64,000 nt of DNA from Kocuria palustris (lineage in GTDB: Bacteria > Actinomycetota > Actinomycetes > Actinomycetales > Micrococcaceae), in NCBI RefSeq assembly GCF_007666205.1, contig NZ_VDOR01000005.1, positions 99,278 to 163,277 of the forward strand. The letters run 5' to 3'. The position numbers and the translations under genes were made by a program. Numbering within the stretch: position 1 is the stretch's first letter; every line of letters starts with the position of its first letter. The notes beneath the pieces are model-generated. The model ran no database searches, was not told the origin of the DNA, and saw nothing but the letters and a program-made list of their open reading frames with translations. This document shows, piece by piece, positions 9,784-18,221 of this stretch.

Positions 9784-11252
9784 GCCCGGCCTCCCTCGCT
9801 CCGCCCGGCGATCCGGTCGCCGAGGTCCTTGAGCCCCGCGGAGTTCGAGGACTTGAGCAGCACGATGTCCCCGGGGCGCAGGTGCTCCGCCAGATAGGCC
9901 TCGGCGGCCCCGATGTCCTCGACCCAGTCCGCCTCATCTCCCCACGAGCCCTCGAGCTGCGCGGTGACGTAGGTCGGGCGGGCCAGCGGTCCGACGGCCA
10001 GCAGCCGGGAGATGTTGTAGCGCACCACGAGCGAGCCCAGGCGGTTGTGCTCCTCGAGCGAGGAGTCGCCGAGCTCGTACATCTCCCCCAGCACGGCCCA
10101 GGTGCGGCGGTGCTGCGGGGAGCCCTCCGGGCCGCCCAGCCGGGCCAGGGTCTGGAGGGCGCCGGCCATGGACTGCGGGTTCGCGTTGTACGCGTCGTTG
10201 AGGATCGTCACGCCGTCCGGGCGCTCGGTGCGCTCCATGCGCCACCGGCTGCCCGGGCCGAGGCCCTGCAGGACGGCGGCGATCGTCGCGGTCGGCACCC
10301 CGGCCATCGAGGCGGCGGCCGCCGCGGCCAGGATGTTGGTGACGTGGTGCTCCCCGATCAGCCCGGAGACGATCCGGTGCTCGGAGCCGTCCGGGAAGTG
10401 CAGGGTCAGCGCCGGGTGGCCGTCGTCGTCGGAGGAGACGCCGTCGGCCCACACGCGCGCCGCCGGGACCGCGGGCATGGTGTTGAGGCGGCCGGTGCCG
10501 AAGAGCACGACGGGCGCCTGGGTGCGCTCGTGCATGGCGCGCACGCGCTCGTCGTCGTCGTTGAGGATCGCCACCCCGTCCGGGGAGAGGGACTCGACCA
10601 TCTCGCCCTTGGCGCGCGCGATGTTCTCGACGCCGCCGAACTCCCCGGCGTGCGCGGAGCCGACGCACAGGACGGCGCCGACGTCCGGGCTGACCATGTG
10701 GCACAGGTAGGAGATGTTGCCGATGTGCGTCGCACCCATCTCCACCACCAGGTACCGGGTCTCGGCGGTCGTGCGGAACACCGTCAGGGGCACGCCGACC
10801 TCGCCGTTGTAGGAGCCCTGCGGTGCCACGGTCGGGCCCATCTCCGAGAAGATCGCGCGCAGGAGGTCCTTGGTGGTCGTCTTGCCGACCGAGCCGGTCA
10901 CGGCCACGACCTTGAGGTCGTTCTCCTGGCGCAGGTGGCGCACGACCCAGTTGGCCAGCGTGCCCATGGCCGCGACGACGTCCGGGACGCGCACGGACGG
11001 GAACACGGAGCCGTCGTCGGCGGCGACCTCGCGCTCGACGAGGGCGAGCCGCGCCCCGGCGTCGAAGGCGGCCGCGACGAAGCGGTGCCCGTCGGTCACC
11101 TCGCCGGGCTTGGCCACGAAGAGGGTGGACTCGGCCGCTTCGCGGGAGTCCGTGGTGACGTGCTCGACGACGGGGCCGTCCTGCTGCGGGTCGAGCCCGA
11201 GCAGCTCGCCCCCGACGATCTCGGCGATGCGCTGGGCATTGAGAGGGATCAC
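9780..11252 (-). CDS. murF: UDP-N-acetylmuramoyl-tripeptide--D-alanyl-D-alanine ligase
   Basis: Last cytoplasmic Mur ligase, adding D-Ala-D-Ala to the UDP-MurNAc tripeptide; 490 aa. Visible motifs: DSREAAESTLFVA (N domain), the P-loop TGSVGKTTTKDLL, EMGATHIGNISYL and NDAYNANPQSM. I chose GTG 11252 because it makes a 4-nt GTGA overlap with the murE stop and has GGGAG 6-10 nt upstream. A GTG at 11264 (4 codons longer) is possible but would overlap murE by 16 nt. Confidence 0.93.
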   Translation of the reverse strand: MIPLNAQRIAEIVGGELLGLDPQQDGPVVEHVTTDSREAAESTLFVAKPGEVTDGHRFVAAAFDAGARLALVEREVAADDGSVFPSVRVPDVVAAMGTLANWVVRHLRQENDLKVVAVTGSVGKTTTKDLLRAIFSEMGPTVAPQGSYNGEVGVPLTVFRTTAETRYLVVEMGATHIGNISYLCHMVSPDVGAVLCVGSAHAGEFGGVENIARAKGEMVESLSPDGVAILNDDDERVRAMHERTQAPVVLFGTGRLNTMPAVPAARVWADGVSSDDDGHPALTLHFPDGSEHRIVSGLIGEHHVTNILAAAAAASMAGVPTATIAAVLQGLGPGSRWRMERTERPDGVTILNDAYNANPQSMAGALQTLARLGGPEGSPQHRRTWAVLGEMYELGDSSLEEHNRLGSLVVRYNISRLLAVGPLARPTYVTAQLEGSWGDEADWVEDIGAAEAYLAEHLRPGDIVLLKSSNSAGLKDLGDRIAGRSEGGRA

Positions 11253-12928
11253 GAGTGCTCCCACCGTCCTTCCTGCGTGTCGTGCAGAGCCTCGCGCAGC
11301 TCCTGGCGGTCATCCAGCGGGTGGTCGACGCCGGCGATCTCCTGCGTGGTCTCGTGGCCGCGCCCGGCGATCAGGATCGAGTCGCGGGGCCCGGCCATGG
11401 CCACGGCCGTGCGGATCGCGGTCGCGCGCGGGAAGACCTCCTCGAGCGCCGCGGCGCGGGCCCTGCCCGACTCCACGGCCTCGCGGGCCCCGGCCATGAC
11501 CTCGGCGCGGATCGCGGCGGGGTCCTCGTCATGGGGGTCGTCGTCGGTGACGATCACGACGTCGGCCCCCTGCGCGGCGATCCGGCCCATGAGCGGGCGC
11601 TTGGTCGTGTCGCGCTCGCCCGTGGCGCCGAAGACCAGGATGACCCGGCCGTCGCCCTCGGGCGGGTCCACGGCCTCCAGCGCCCGGGTCAGGGCATCCG
11701 GGTTGTGCGCGAAGTCCACGACGGCCGTCGGCTCGCTGCCGATGAGCTGCATGCGCCCGGGCACGTCCGTGGTCAGGGGGTCCTCCGCGTCCAGGACCGC
11801 CTGGAGGGTCTCCAGCGCGACGCCCGAGGCCAGGACCATCAGCACGGCCAGCGCGGCGTTGGCGACGTTGAACGCGCCGGGCAGCCCGGTGGACACGCGC
11901 AGGCGGCGGCCGTCGCGGTGCACGAGCTCGAAGCGGTGGCCGATCCCGCGCCGCGACAGCGAGCCCAGGGTCCAGTCGGCGCCGCGGCGCTGCGGCCCCG
12001 GGTCGCGGTCCTCGACGACGCCGCCGCGCAGGGCGATGACCTCGACGCGGTCCGCGCCCAGCTCCGCCCGGGCGTGGCGGGCCATGCGGATGCCCCACTC
12101 GTCCTCGTCGTCGGCGACCACGATCACGGCGCGGTCGGTGCGCTGCGCGGTGAACAGCCGGGCCTTGACGTCGAAGTAGGCCTCCATGGTCCCGTGCAGG
12201 TCCAGGTGGTCCTGGGTCAGGTTCGTGAACCCGGTGACGTCGTAGTGCACGCCGTCGACGCGGTGGAACTCGATCGCGTGCGACGAGACCTCCATCGACG
12301 CCCCGGTCATCCCGGCCTCGCGCATGACCGCCAGCAGGGCGTGGACCGAGGGGGCCTCGGGCGTGGTCAGCAGGGAGGGGATGCGCTGGGAGCCGGCGAG
12401 GATCTCGATCGTGCCGATCAGGCCGGTCGTCCTGCCCAGGGCCTTCTGGATCGAGTTGAGGAAGTACGTCGTGGTGGTCTTGCCGTTGGTCCCGGTCACC
12501 CCGAACAGCGGCATCTGCGCCCGATCCCGCTCGGTGCCGCCGTAGAGCTCGGCGCTGATCCGCCCGACGAGCTCGCGCGGGGTCCGCGCGACGATCACGG
12601 GGACGTCCAGCGGCCCCCCGCTGCGGATCTCCTGCAGCCCCGCCTCGTCGGTGAGCACGGCCGCCGCCCCCGCCTCGACGGCGCCGGCGGCGAAGGCCGC
12701 CCCGTGGAAGCGAGCGCCGGGCAGCGCCGCGTAGAGGTCCCCGGGGCGCACCGAGCGGGAGTCGATGCTGATGCCGGTGATCTCTGCGGGTTCCCGGGGC
12801 GCCTCGGCGGTCCCGGCGACCTCGGGGCGCGCGCCGATCCGCTGCGCCAGCTGCGGGGCCGGCACGGCGCTCACGCCCCGGGGACGCAGCCGGGCCGCGT
12901 CGAGCCCCTGCTCAGGCAGGTTCTGCAT
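11249..12928 (-). CDS. murE: UDP-N-acetylmuramoyl-L-alanyl-D-glutamate ligase MurE, probably L-lysine-adding
   Basis: Mur ligase that adds the third stem-peptide residue; 559 aa, with an N-terminal extension of about 60 residues. The UDP-binding region shows DSRSVRPGDLYAALPG, the P-loop is TGTNGKTTTTYF, and the C-terminal domain begins at VVDFAHNPDALTRAL. The amino-acid specificity loop reads TDDDPHDEDP. Enzymes that use meso-diaminopimelate carry DNPR here, so L-lysine is the more likely substrate, as in Micrococcaceae. ATG 12928 is preceded by AGGAAGG. A 215-bp gap separates it from ftsI and contains a -10-like TAGACT. Confidence 0.93.
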   Translation of the reverse strand: MQNLPEQGLDAARLRPRGVSAVPAPQLAQRIGARPEVAGTAEAPREPAEITGISIDSRSVRPGDLYAALPGARFHGAAFAAGAVEAGAAAVLTDEAGLQEIRSGGPLDVPVIVARTPRELVGRISAELYGGTERDRAQMPLFGVTGTNGKTTTTYFLNSIQKALGRTTGLIGTIEILAGSQRIPSLLTTPEAPSVHALLAVMREAGMTGASMEVSSHAIEFHRVDGVHYDVTGFTNLTQDHLDLHGTMEAYFDVKARLFTAQRTDRAVIVVADDEDEWGIRMARHARAELGADRVEVIALRGGVVEDRDPGPQRRGADWTLGSLSRRGIGHRFELVHRDGRRLRVSTGLPGAFNVANAALAVLMVLASGVALETLQAVLDAEDPLTTDVPGRMQLIGSEPTAVVDFAHNPDALTRALEAVDPPEGDGRVILVFGATGERDTTKRPLMGRIAAQGADVVIVTDDDPHDEDPAAIRAEVMAGAREAVESGRARAAALEEVFPRATAIRTAVAMAGPRDSILIAGRGHETTQEIAGVDHPLDDRQELREALHDTQEGRWEHS

Positions 12929-13086
12929 GTCGTCCTTCCTCGGATCGGCCGGCTGAGGGGCCGGCCGTCGCATCGGTGCGAGGCCCGTCCGGGCCCCGGC
13001 GGTCGCGGAAGCCAGTGCGCTGCCCCGGCCCGCGGAGGACGCCCATCCTCGAGGACGGCGGGGAAGAGCCGTTTCCGGACGTGGAG

Positions 13087-13092
13087 AGTCTA
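13087..13092 (-). promoter_or_regulatory. Candidate internal -10 element upstream of murE
   Basis: TAGACT on the minus strand, 159 nt before the murE ATG, within the only large untranslated gap (12929-13143) between ftsI and murE. It resembles the TANNNT hexamers used elsewhere in the window, but no clear -35 is present. An internal promoter would let the mur half of the cluster be expressed separately. I see no ORF in this gap. Confidence 0.35.
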
Positions 13093-13143
13093 GTCCGCGA
13101 TCCCAGACCCGGATGAGAGCCCACGCGCGCGCAGGGCGAACGC

Positions 13144-15000
13144 TCAGGCGATCCCCGTCGGGGTGTCGGGCAGGTCCTCGTTGCGATCGGCGTCGTCGCC
13201 GAAGAACTTGGGCAGGCCCACGGCCCCGCCGGTCGAGGGGGGCACGCCGTAGTGGCGCAGCACCTGCCCCATGATCTGGGCGAAGGCGGCCGATGCGCCG
13301 ATCTCGGCGACCGAGCCCTCCGGGCGGTGCACGGTGGTGGCCACGATGTACTGCGGATCCTCCATGGGCCCCATGCCGGCGAAGGAGGTCGTGTAGCCCT
13401 CGTAGCCGCCGTCCTCGCTGGCCGCCTCGGCGGTGCCGGACTTGCCGCCCACCCGGTAGCCGTCGGTCGCCGCATCGGGCGCGCCGCCGACCGTGATGAC
13501 GGACTCCATCATCTCGCGGACCTGGGCGGCGGTCCCCGGCGAGAACAGGCGCTTGCCCTCGGGCCGGGGGATCTCCGTGCGCGTGCCGTCGGGGTCGATC
13601 ACGGCCTGCAGCAGCCGCGGCTCGATCAGGACCCCGTCGTTGCCCGCGGCCTGGAAGATCGTGGCCGTGCGCAGCGGAGACTGCGAGACGCCCTGCCCGA
13701 AGAGCACGGTGTACTGCTGGCGGATGTCCCAGTCCTCCCAGTCCGCCAGCAGGCCCGGGGACTCGCCCGGCAGCTCGATGCCCGTGAGCTCGCCGACCCC
13801 GAACTTCTTCATCCAGTCGTAGCGCGCCTGCCGGTCCAGCCGGGAGCCGACGAGCACCGTGCCCGTGTTCATGGAGTCGGCGATGATGCCCGCGAAGGTG
13901 CGGTCCTCCTCTCCGTGGTCGAACGCGTCGCTGATCGTCTGGCCGTCGATCTCGAGTTCGGGCGGGACCGTGACCTCGGAGAGCTTGTCCGCGTGCCCGG
14001 CGTCGATCGCGGCCGAGGCGGTGAGGATCTTCTGGGTCGAGCCCGGCTCCACGGCCGAGGTCACGCTGCGCGGCTGGAAGTCCGCGGCGTCCTCCGTGCG
14101 GCTCGTGTCGTTGGGATCCACCATCGACGAGTCCGCCAGGGCCAGGACCGCTCCGTCGGAGATGCGCAGGACCACGGCCGTGCCCCACTCGGCGTGGAGC
14201 TCCTCGACCCGGCGGGTGATCACCTGCTGCGCGTAGTACTGGACGTCGCGGTCCAGCGAGAGCTCGACGGAGGAGCCGTCCTGCGCCGCCGTCTCGTCCT
14301 GCGGGGCCACGGGGATCCGCACCCCGTCGGCGCCGATCTCGAAGCTGCGCTCGCCGTCGATGCCCCGCAGGTGCTCGTCCTGGGTCAGCTCGATGCCGCC
14401 CAGGGCCTCCTGCTCGTCGCCCAGGAAGCCGACCACGGACCCGCCCAGGGACCCGTTGGGGTAGCTGCGGTGGGCGACCGGCTCGCCGGCGATGTACCCC
14501 AGGCGCAGGTCCTCGATCCGGTTCCACTGCTCGGGCGTCGCGCCCCGGAAGAGGTACTCGAAGTTCTTCCGCTCCCCGGCCGGGACGTCGGCGTCGCCCT
14601 GCAGCTTGTCCTTCACCTCCTGGTCCGGCATCCCCAGGATGTCGGCCAGGCTGCGGATCGCCGAGTGCACCGAGATCTCCTCGGCGGTGCCGTCCGGTCC
14701 GTGCACGGTGAGGTCCTGCACGATCGTCTGGTCGACGGCGACGTCGTAGCGCTGGATGCTGCGGGCCAGCACCGCGCCGGTGCGGTCCAGGATCTCGCCG
14801 CGGCGCGCCGGGATGACCTGCACGCGCAGCCGGCTGGCCTCGGCCTGCGCGGCCTGCCCGCGCAGGTCGAGCCCCTGGACCCACACGAGCCGCACGGCCA
14901 GCAGGACCAGGGCCAGCAGGCCGATCAGCAGTCCGCCGAACTCGCGACGGCTCATGCCCTCGCCGGCGCTGCCGCTGTCATCGCGGGTGCTGCCGCTCAC
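13144..15000 (-). CDS. ftsI: Division-specific penicillin-binding protein (FtsI/PBP3)
   Basis: Bitopic class B transpeptidase that crosslinks septal peptidoglycan together with FtsW; 618 aa. Order: short cytoplasmic tail, transmembrane helix GGLLIGLLALVLLAVRLVWV (about 22-41), dimerisation/pedestal domain with PARRGEILDRTGAVLA, then the transpeptidase domain with SxxK as EPGSTQKILT, SxN as DSMNTG and KSGTAEAA. GTG 15000 overlaps the ftsL stop (GTGA). All three penicillin-binding motifs are intact, so the enzyme is expected to be active and a beta-lactam target. Confidence 0.95.
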   Translation of the reverse strand: MSGSTRDDSGSAGEGMSRREFGGLLIGLLALVLLAVRLVWVQGLDLRGQAAQAEASRLRVQVIPARRGEILDRTGAVLARSIQRYDVAVDQTIVQDLTVHGPDGTAEEISVHSAIRSLADILGMPDQEVKDKLQGDADVPAGERKNFEYLFRGATPEQWNRIEDLRLGYIAGEPVAHRSYPNGSLGGSVVGFLGDEQEALGGIELTQDEHLRGIDGERSFEIGADGVRIPVAPQDETAAQDGSSVELSLDRDVQYYAQQVITRRVEELHAEWGTAVVLRISDGAVLALADSSMVDPNDTSRTEDAADFQPRSVTSAVEPGSTQKILTASAAIDAGHADKLSEVTVPPELEIDGQTISDAFDHGEEDRTFAGIIADSMNTGTVLVGSRLDRQARYDWMKKFGVGELTGIELPGESPGLLADWEDWDIRQQYTVLFGQGVSQSPLRTATIFQAAGNDGVLIEPRLLQAVIDPDGTRTEIPRPEGKRLFSPGTAAQVREMMESVITVGGAPDAATDGYRVGGKSGTAEAASEDGGYEGYTTSFAGMGPMEDPQYIVATTVHRPEGSVAEIGASAAFAQIMGQVLRHYGVPPSTGGAVGLPKFFGDDADRNEDLPDTPTGIA

Positions 15001-15782
15001 CGGCTCTCCCCCTCCTGCTGCTGGGCGCCGTCCTCCGGCGCATCGGGCGTCTCGGCGGGCCCGCTCAGCGGGGTGTGCCCCTCCGGGGCGGCCGCATTGC
15101 CGTCGGCCTCTCCGTCCGTGCGCTGCGCGGCCTCGTCCGGGGAGCCCCCGGTCTCGGAGCCCGGGCCGGAGCGCTGCTGCGGGGCGGGGATCGTGCCGCC
15201 GTGCAGGTCCACGTCGCCCTCGACGTCGCGGGCCTCCTCGAGCTGCTCCCGCGCCTCCTCGTCGGAGGACGGCAGGGCGTCGCGGCGTTGACGGGCCTCG
15301 TCCTCGGCCTCGTCCGCGGCCGAGGAGCCCGGCTGGACGGGCGGCGGGATCGCGATGTCCACCTCGTCGTCGTCGCCCTCGGACGCCGGCTCGGCGGTGC
15401 CGCTGACCTCGTCGGTCGTCAGGTCGACGACCCCCTGCTCCGAGGGAGCGGGCACGAGGCCCTCCTCCTGGGCGCGGCGGGCGAGGTTCTGGGGCGCCTG
15501 GTGGAACTCGAGGTCCTGGGTCAGGGACTCGTTCTCCTGGTCGAGGGCCTGCTCCTGGGCGCGCAGCTCGACCAGCCGGTACTGGCCGTCCGTGATCCGG
15601 ACGGTGATCAGCAGGATCGCGGCGAACGTCGCCACGAGCGCGAGCACCGCGGCCAGGACGGGCAGCAGCCGCGACCACAGGCCCGTCCGGCGCTCGCGGG
15701 GCCGGTCCCGCGCCGTGCGCCCCCGGCGCGGGAGCCGCAGGCGCCGCGCGGCGCCGATCATCCTGTCCGCTCGTGTGCTCAT
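14997..15782 (-). CDS. ftsL: FtsL-type septum formation initiator protein with long acidic tail
   Basis: Small bitopic divisome protein expected to bridge FtsQ/FtsB and FtsWI; 261 aa. A basic N terminus is followed by a transmembrane segment ([20 protein letters not shown]) and a short coiled coil ([21 protein letters not shown]), then [18 protein letters not shown], typical of actinobacterial FtsL. About 150 further residues are acidic, Pro/Gly/Ser-rich and look disordered. This makes the protein roughly twice the usual length. The ATG overlaps the rsmH stop (ATGA). The identification rests on position and topology as much as on sequence. Confidence 0.85.
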   Translation of the reverse strand: MSTRADRMIGAARRLRLPRRGRTARDRPRERRTGLWSRLLPVLAAVLALVATFAAILLITVRITDGQYRLVELRAQEQALDQENESLTQDLEFHQAPQNLARRAQEEGLVPAPSEQGVVDLTTDEVSGTAEPASEGDDDEVDIAIPPPVQPGSSAADEAEDEARQRRDALPSSDEEAREQLEEARDVEGDVDLHGGTIPAPQQRSGPGSETGGSPDEAAQRTDGEADGNAAAPEGHTPLSGPAETPDAPEDGAQQQEGESR

Positions 15783-16768
15783 GAGTGCTTTCCGTGCCGG
15801 GTGTCGATCCTGATCCGCTCGGCCGCGCGCAGCCGCGCCGAGGCCGCCCGCGGATTCGCCGCGATCTCCTCCGCCGTGGGGGTGTGCGTGCCCCGCGTCA
15901 GCATGCGGAACGTGGGCTTGTGCTCCTCGAGCTCGACCGGCAGGCCCTTGGGCGCCGACGACGACGAGCGCCGTGCGAGCTCCTGCTTGACCATCCTGTC
16001 CTCGAGCGAGTGGTAGCTCATGGCAGCGACGCGCCCGCCCAGGCTGAGAGCATCCAGGGCATTCGGCACGGCCCGGCCCAGGACCTCGAGCTCCTGGTTC
16101 ACCTCGATGCGCAGGGCCTGGAAGGTCTGCTTCGCCGGGTGGCCCTTCTTGTGCGCGGCCGCCGCGGGCTTGGCCGCACGGACGATCTCCACGAGCTCCC
16201 CCGTGCTCGCGATCTCCCCCTGCTGCCGTGCGCGCACGATGGCCTGGGCGATCCGGCCCGCGAAGCGCTCCTCGCCCCATTCGCGCAGGATCCTGCGCAG
16301 GTCCTGCTCCGAGTACTCCATGACGACCTCGCGGGCCGTGCGCTCGGCCGTGGAGTCCATGCGCATGTCCAGCGGGGCGTCGTAGGAGTAGGCGAAGCCG
16401 CGCTCGCGCTCGTCGAGCTGCATCGACGAGACGCCCAGGTCGAAGAGGATGCCGTCCGCGCTCGCCGCACCTGCCGCGGCCAGGGCCGCGTCGATCTCGT
16501 CGTACGTGGCGTGGAGCGGGGCGAACCGCTCGCCCCACGGGCGCAGCCGCTGCCCGGCCAGGCGCAGCGCCTCCGGGTCCCGATCGATGCCCACGAGCCG
16601 CACGGTCGGGAAGCGGGCCAGGATGGCCTCGCTGTGCCCGCCCATGCCCAGCGTCGCATCGATCACGACGGGCGCCGGGCCCTCCAGCGCAGGGGCCAGC
16701 AGGTCCAGGCAGGCCTCGAGCAGGACCGGGACGTGCCGATCGCCGGCCGGGCGCTCGAGATCGTCCAT
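15779..16768 (-). CDS. rsmH: 16S rRNA (cytosine1402-N4)-methyltransferase
   Basis: SAM-dependent methyltransferase (MraW) that modifies C1402 in the 16S rRNA P site; 329 aa. It begins [15 protein letters not shown], with the SAM-binding [13 protein letters not shown] (about 39-51), [32 protein letters not shown] and late [13 protein letters not shown]. All are family hallmarks. ATG 16768 has AGGAGGA 6 nt upstream; the frame is open further upstream but without homology. A 420-bp gap separates it from mraZ. Confidence 0.96.
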   Translation of the reverse strand: MDDLERPAGDRHVPVLLEACLDLLAPALEGPAPVVIDATLGMGGHSEAILARFPTVRLVGIDRDPEALRLAGQRLRPWGERFAPLHATYDEIDAALAAAGAASADGILFDLGVSSMQLDERERGFAYSYDAPLDMRMDSTAERTAREVVMEYSEQDLRRILREWGEERFAGRIAQAIVRARQQGEIASTGELVEIVRAAKPAAAAHKKGHPAKQTFQALRIEVNQELEVLGRAVPNALDALSLGGRVAAMSYHSLEDRMVKQELARRSSSSAPKGLPVELEEHKPTFRMLTRGTHTPTAEEIAANPRAASARLRAAERIRIDTRHGKHS

Positions 16769-17188
16769 GGATCGTCCTCCTGGTGATGAGCGGGCGGCCG
16801 CGCGGATGCGCCCCCGCAGGTGCCGTCGTCGCGCTCGCGCGCCGTCCGGCGGCAGGGCGGTCGGGCTCGAGGGCGACAGCGGGTCCCGGTGAGGGGCCCA
16901 CCCTATCCGGCGAGCCCGGCCGCCCCGGCCGAGGCGCCGCCCGGCCGGCCATGAGACCCGCCACGTCCGGGACAGGCACGTCCGCGCGCCACACAGGAGA
17001 GCACCGCATCGGCGGCTCCAAGGCGAGAACCCCAACCGCTGACCATCCCTCGAATCCGGCCTGACTCAGGGGAAGGTGAGTCAGGACGGTGATGGCAGTG
17101 CGGGTGGAGATCCCGGCCGGGAGATCCCGATGCGGTGCTCTGGTCCTGCGATGCTGCTGTCCTGTCCGCCGTCTCACGACGGGAGCTG
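16769..17188. other. Gene-free gap between mraZ and rsmH, with a small hairpin
   Basis: These 420 bp hold no ORF with recognisable protein features. The only structure I see is an 8-bp inverted repeat, CCTGACTC (17061-17068) with GAGTCAGG (17079-17086), about 105 nt downstream of the mraZ stop. It could attenuate read-through from the mraZ promoter into rsmH. No clear second promoter was found for rsmH. Confidence 0.4.
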
Positions 17189-17620
17189 TCAGAGGAGCCC
17201 GGGGATGACCTCCTCCTCGGTGTCCGAGAAGGCCTTCTCCTGCTCCTCCAGGTACGTCTGCCAGGCCGCCGCGTCCCAGATCTCGGCTCGCGAGCCCGCG
17301 CCGACGACGGCGAGCTCGCGCTCCAGACCTGCGTACTGACGCAGCGGTGCGGGGACGGTGACCCGGCCCTGCTTGTCCGGCACCTCGTCCGAGGCACCGG
17401 AGAGGAACACGCGGATGTAGTCGCGAGCCTGCTTGGAGGTCAGCGGAGCCGACCTCATCTGCTCGTGGACCCTCTCGAACTCAGCTGCGCTGAAGACGTA
17501 GAGGCACCGCTCCTGGCCCCTGGTCAGGACCAGGCCGTCCGCCAGCTCCTCGCGGAACTTGGCCGGAAGGATCAGGCGCCCCTTCTCGTCCAGGCGGGGT
17601 GAGTGCGTTCCGAGGAACAT
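17189..17620 (-). CDS. mraZ: Transcriptional regulator MraZ
   Basis: DNA-binding, ring-forming AbrB-fold protein that controls the dcw operon by binding repeats in its own promoter; 143 aa, the normal length. It contains two MraZ half-repeats: [20 protein letters not shown] (about 4-23), then [19 protein letters not shown], each with the DxxGR signature. ATG 17620 was chosen because homology starts at [11 protein letters not shown]; the upstream in-frame extension covers the promoter and its operator boxes. It is the first gene of the cluster. Confidence 0.95.
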   Translation of the reverse strand: MFLGTHSPRLDEKGRLILPAKFREELADGLVLTRGQERCLYVFSAAEFERVHEQMRSAPLTSKQARDYIRVFLSGASDEVPDKQGRVTVPAPLRQYAGLERELAVVGAGSRAEIWDAAAWQTYLEEQEKAFSDTEEEVIPGLL

Positions 17621-17666
17621 GCCCACCGCCCTTCGATCCGGGACGTCCTGTGTTCTCTCTCCTGCG

Positions 17667-17698
17667 CACCACTTTACTCCACTTCCCTCCACCGTCAA
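17667..17698 (-). promoter_or_regulatory. mraZ promoter with three overlapping MraZ boxes
   Basis: On the minus strand, TTGACG (17698-17693) and TAAAGT (17676-17671) are separated by 16 bp. Three copies of GTGG(A/T)G start at 17692, 17682 and 17672, exactly 10 bp apart; two fill the -35/-10 spacer and one covers the end of the -10. This matches the known MraZ operator design (direct G-rich repeats about one helical turn apart) and predicts autorepression. Confidence 0.85.
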
Positions 17699-17957
17699 CG
17701 GAGCCCGTCGCCGGCGACTGCGGCACGGCCGCCGGCAGGCGCGCTCGCCCGCCGTCGGGGGCGATCATCGACGCAGGTCGGACGCGGTTTCCATGGCGGG
17801 GCCGACGCAGGCCGCGGACTGCGGCGATCACCGGCAGGGGTCGGCGGGAGCGCCGAGCGGACGACAGCGGGCAGGCACCTGCGAGCCGTGCCTCGAACGG
17901 CGGCTGCCCTGTGCTGACGCGGTTCGCGGGTGGTCGGCAGCGCCGGCAGGCGCCGTG

Positions 17958-17996
17958 GTGGAGGACGGTGGAGCAGCGAGGTGGAGGACGGTGGAG
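17958..17996 (+). promoter_or_regulatory. Second cluster of GTGGAG boxes, opposite orientation to the mraZ operator
   Basis: Four perfect GTGGAG copies on the plus strand start at 17958, 17968, 17981 and 17991: two pairs with 10-bp spacing, 13 bp between pairs. The sequence and spacing are the same as in the mraZ operator, but the orientation is reversed and the cluster lies about 265 bp further upstream. No promoter is evident beside it. It may be an auxiliary MraZ site or a chance outcome of a GC-rich repeat. Confidence 0.45.
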
Positions 17997-18017
17997 CCCT
18001 CAGACCCCCGGAAGGCG

Positions 18018-18073
18018 CGAACGGGCGATCCCGTGCGCGGCAGGACGCCGCAGCGCACGGGATCGCCCGTTCG
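18018..18073. repeat. Perfect 21-bp inverted repeat
   Basis: Arms 18018-18038 and 18053-18073 are exact reverse complements over 21 bp, with a 14-nt loop. It sits between the DUF3040 terminator and the MraZ-like boxes. It may act as a second terminator that insulates the dcw promoter from upstream transcription. Confidence 0.8.
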
Positions 18074-18113
18074 GCGGGGGAAGGTGGGCGCCGGGCGGTT
18101 CCGGGTATGAGGA

Positions 18114-18139
18114 AGGCCCCTCCCGGAGGAGAGGGGCCT
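18114..18139 (-). terminator. Terminator of the DUF3040 gene
   Basis: AGGCCCCTC (18114-18122) pairs perfectly with GAGGGGCCT (18131-18139) across an 8-nt loop. On the minus strand the stem is followed by TTCCTCAT. It lies about 83 nt beyond the DUF3040 stop codon. Confidence 0.65.
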
Positions 18140-18221
18140 GGGAGGCGACGGGGCCGTAGCGGACGCCCAGAGGTCGGACGGGCGTGGGATCAGGGCATGG
18201 CCCCAGAGCCGCCGGTGCGGG

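Larger units (their letters stand above)
17699..18221. other. Gene-free region upstream of mraZ
   Basis: About 520 bp without a credible gene: the ORFs here overlap each other in several frames and match no family I know. It contains, left to right, a second MraZ-box-like cluster (17958-17996), a large perfect inverted repeat (18018-18073) and the DUF3040 terminator hairpin (18114-18139), each listed separately. Confidence 0.6.

Noticed and set aside
11253..11264. Upstream GTG start for murF
   Set aside because: It would overlap murE by 16 nt; GTG 11252 gives the 4-nt overlap used repeatedly in the cluster and has a better-placed GGGAG.
16783..17064. 93-codon plus-strand ORF in the mraZ-rsmH gap
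   Set aside because: Low-complexity translation, no ribosome binding site, overlapping ORFs in other frames, no recognisable motif.
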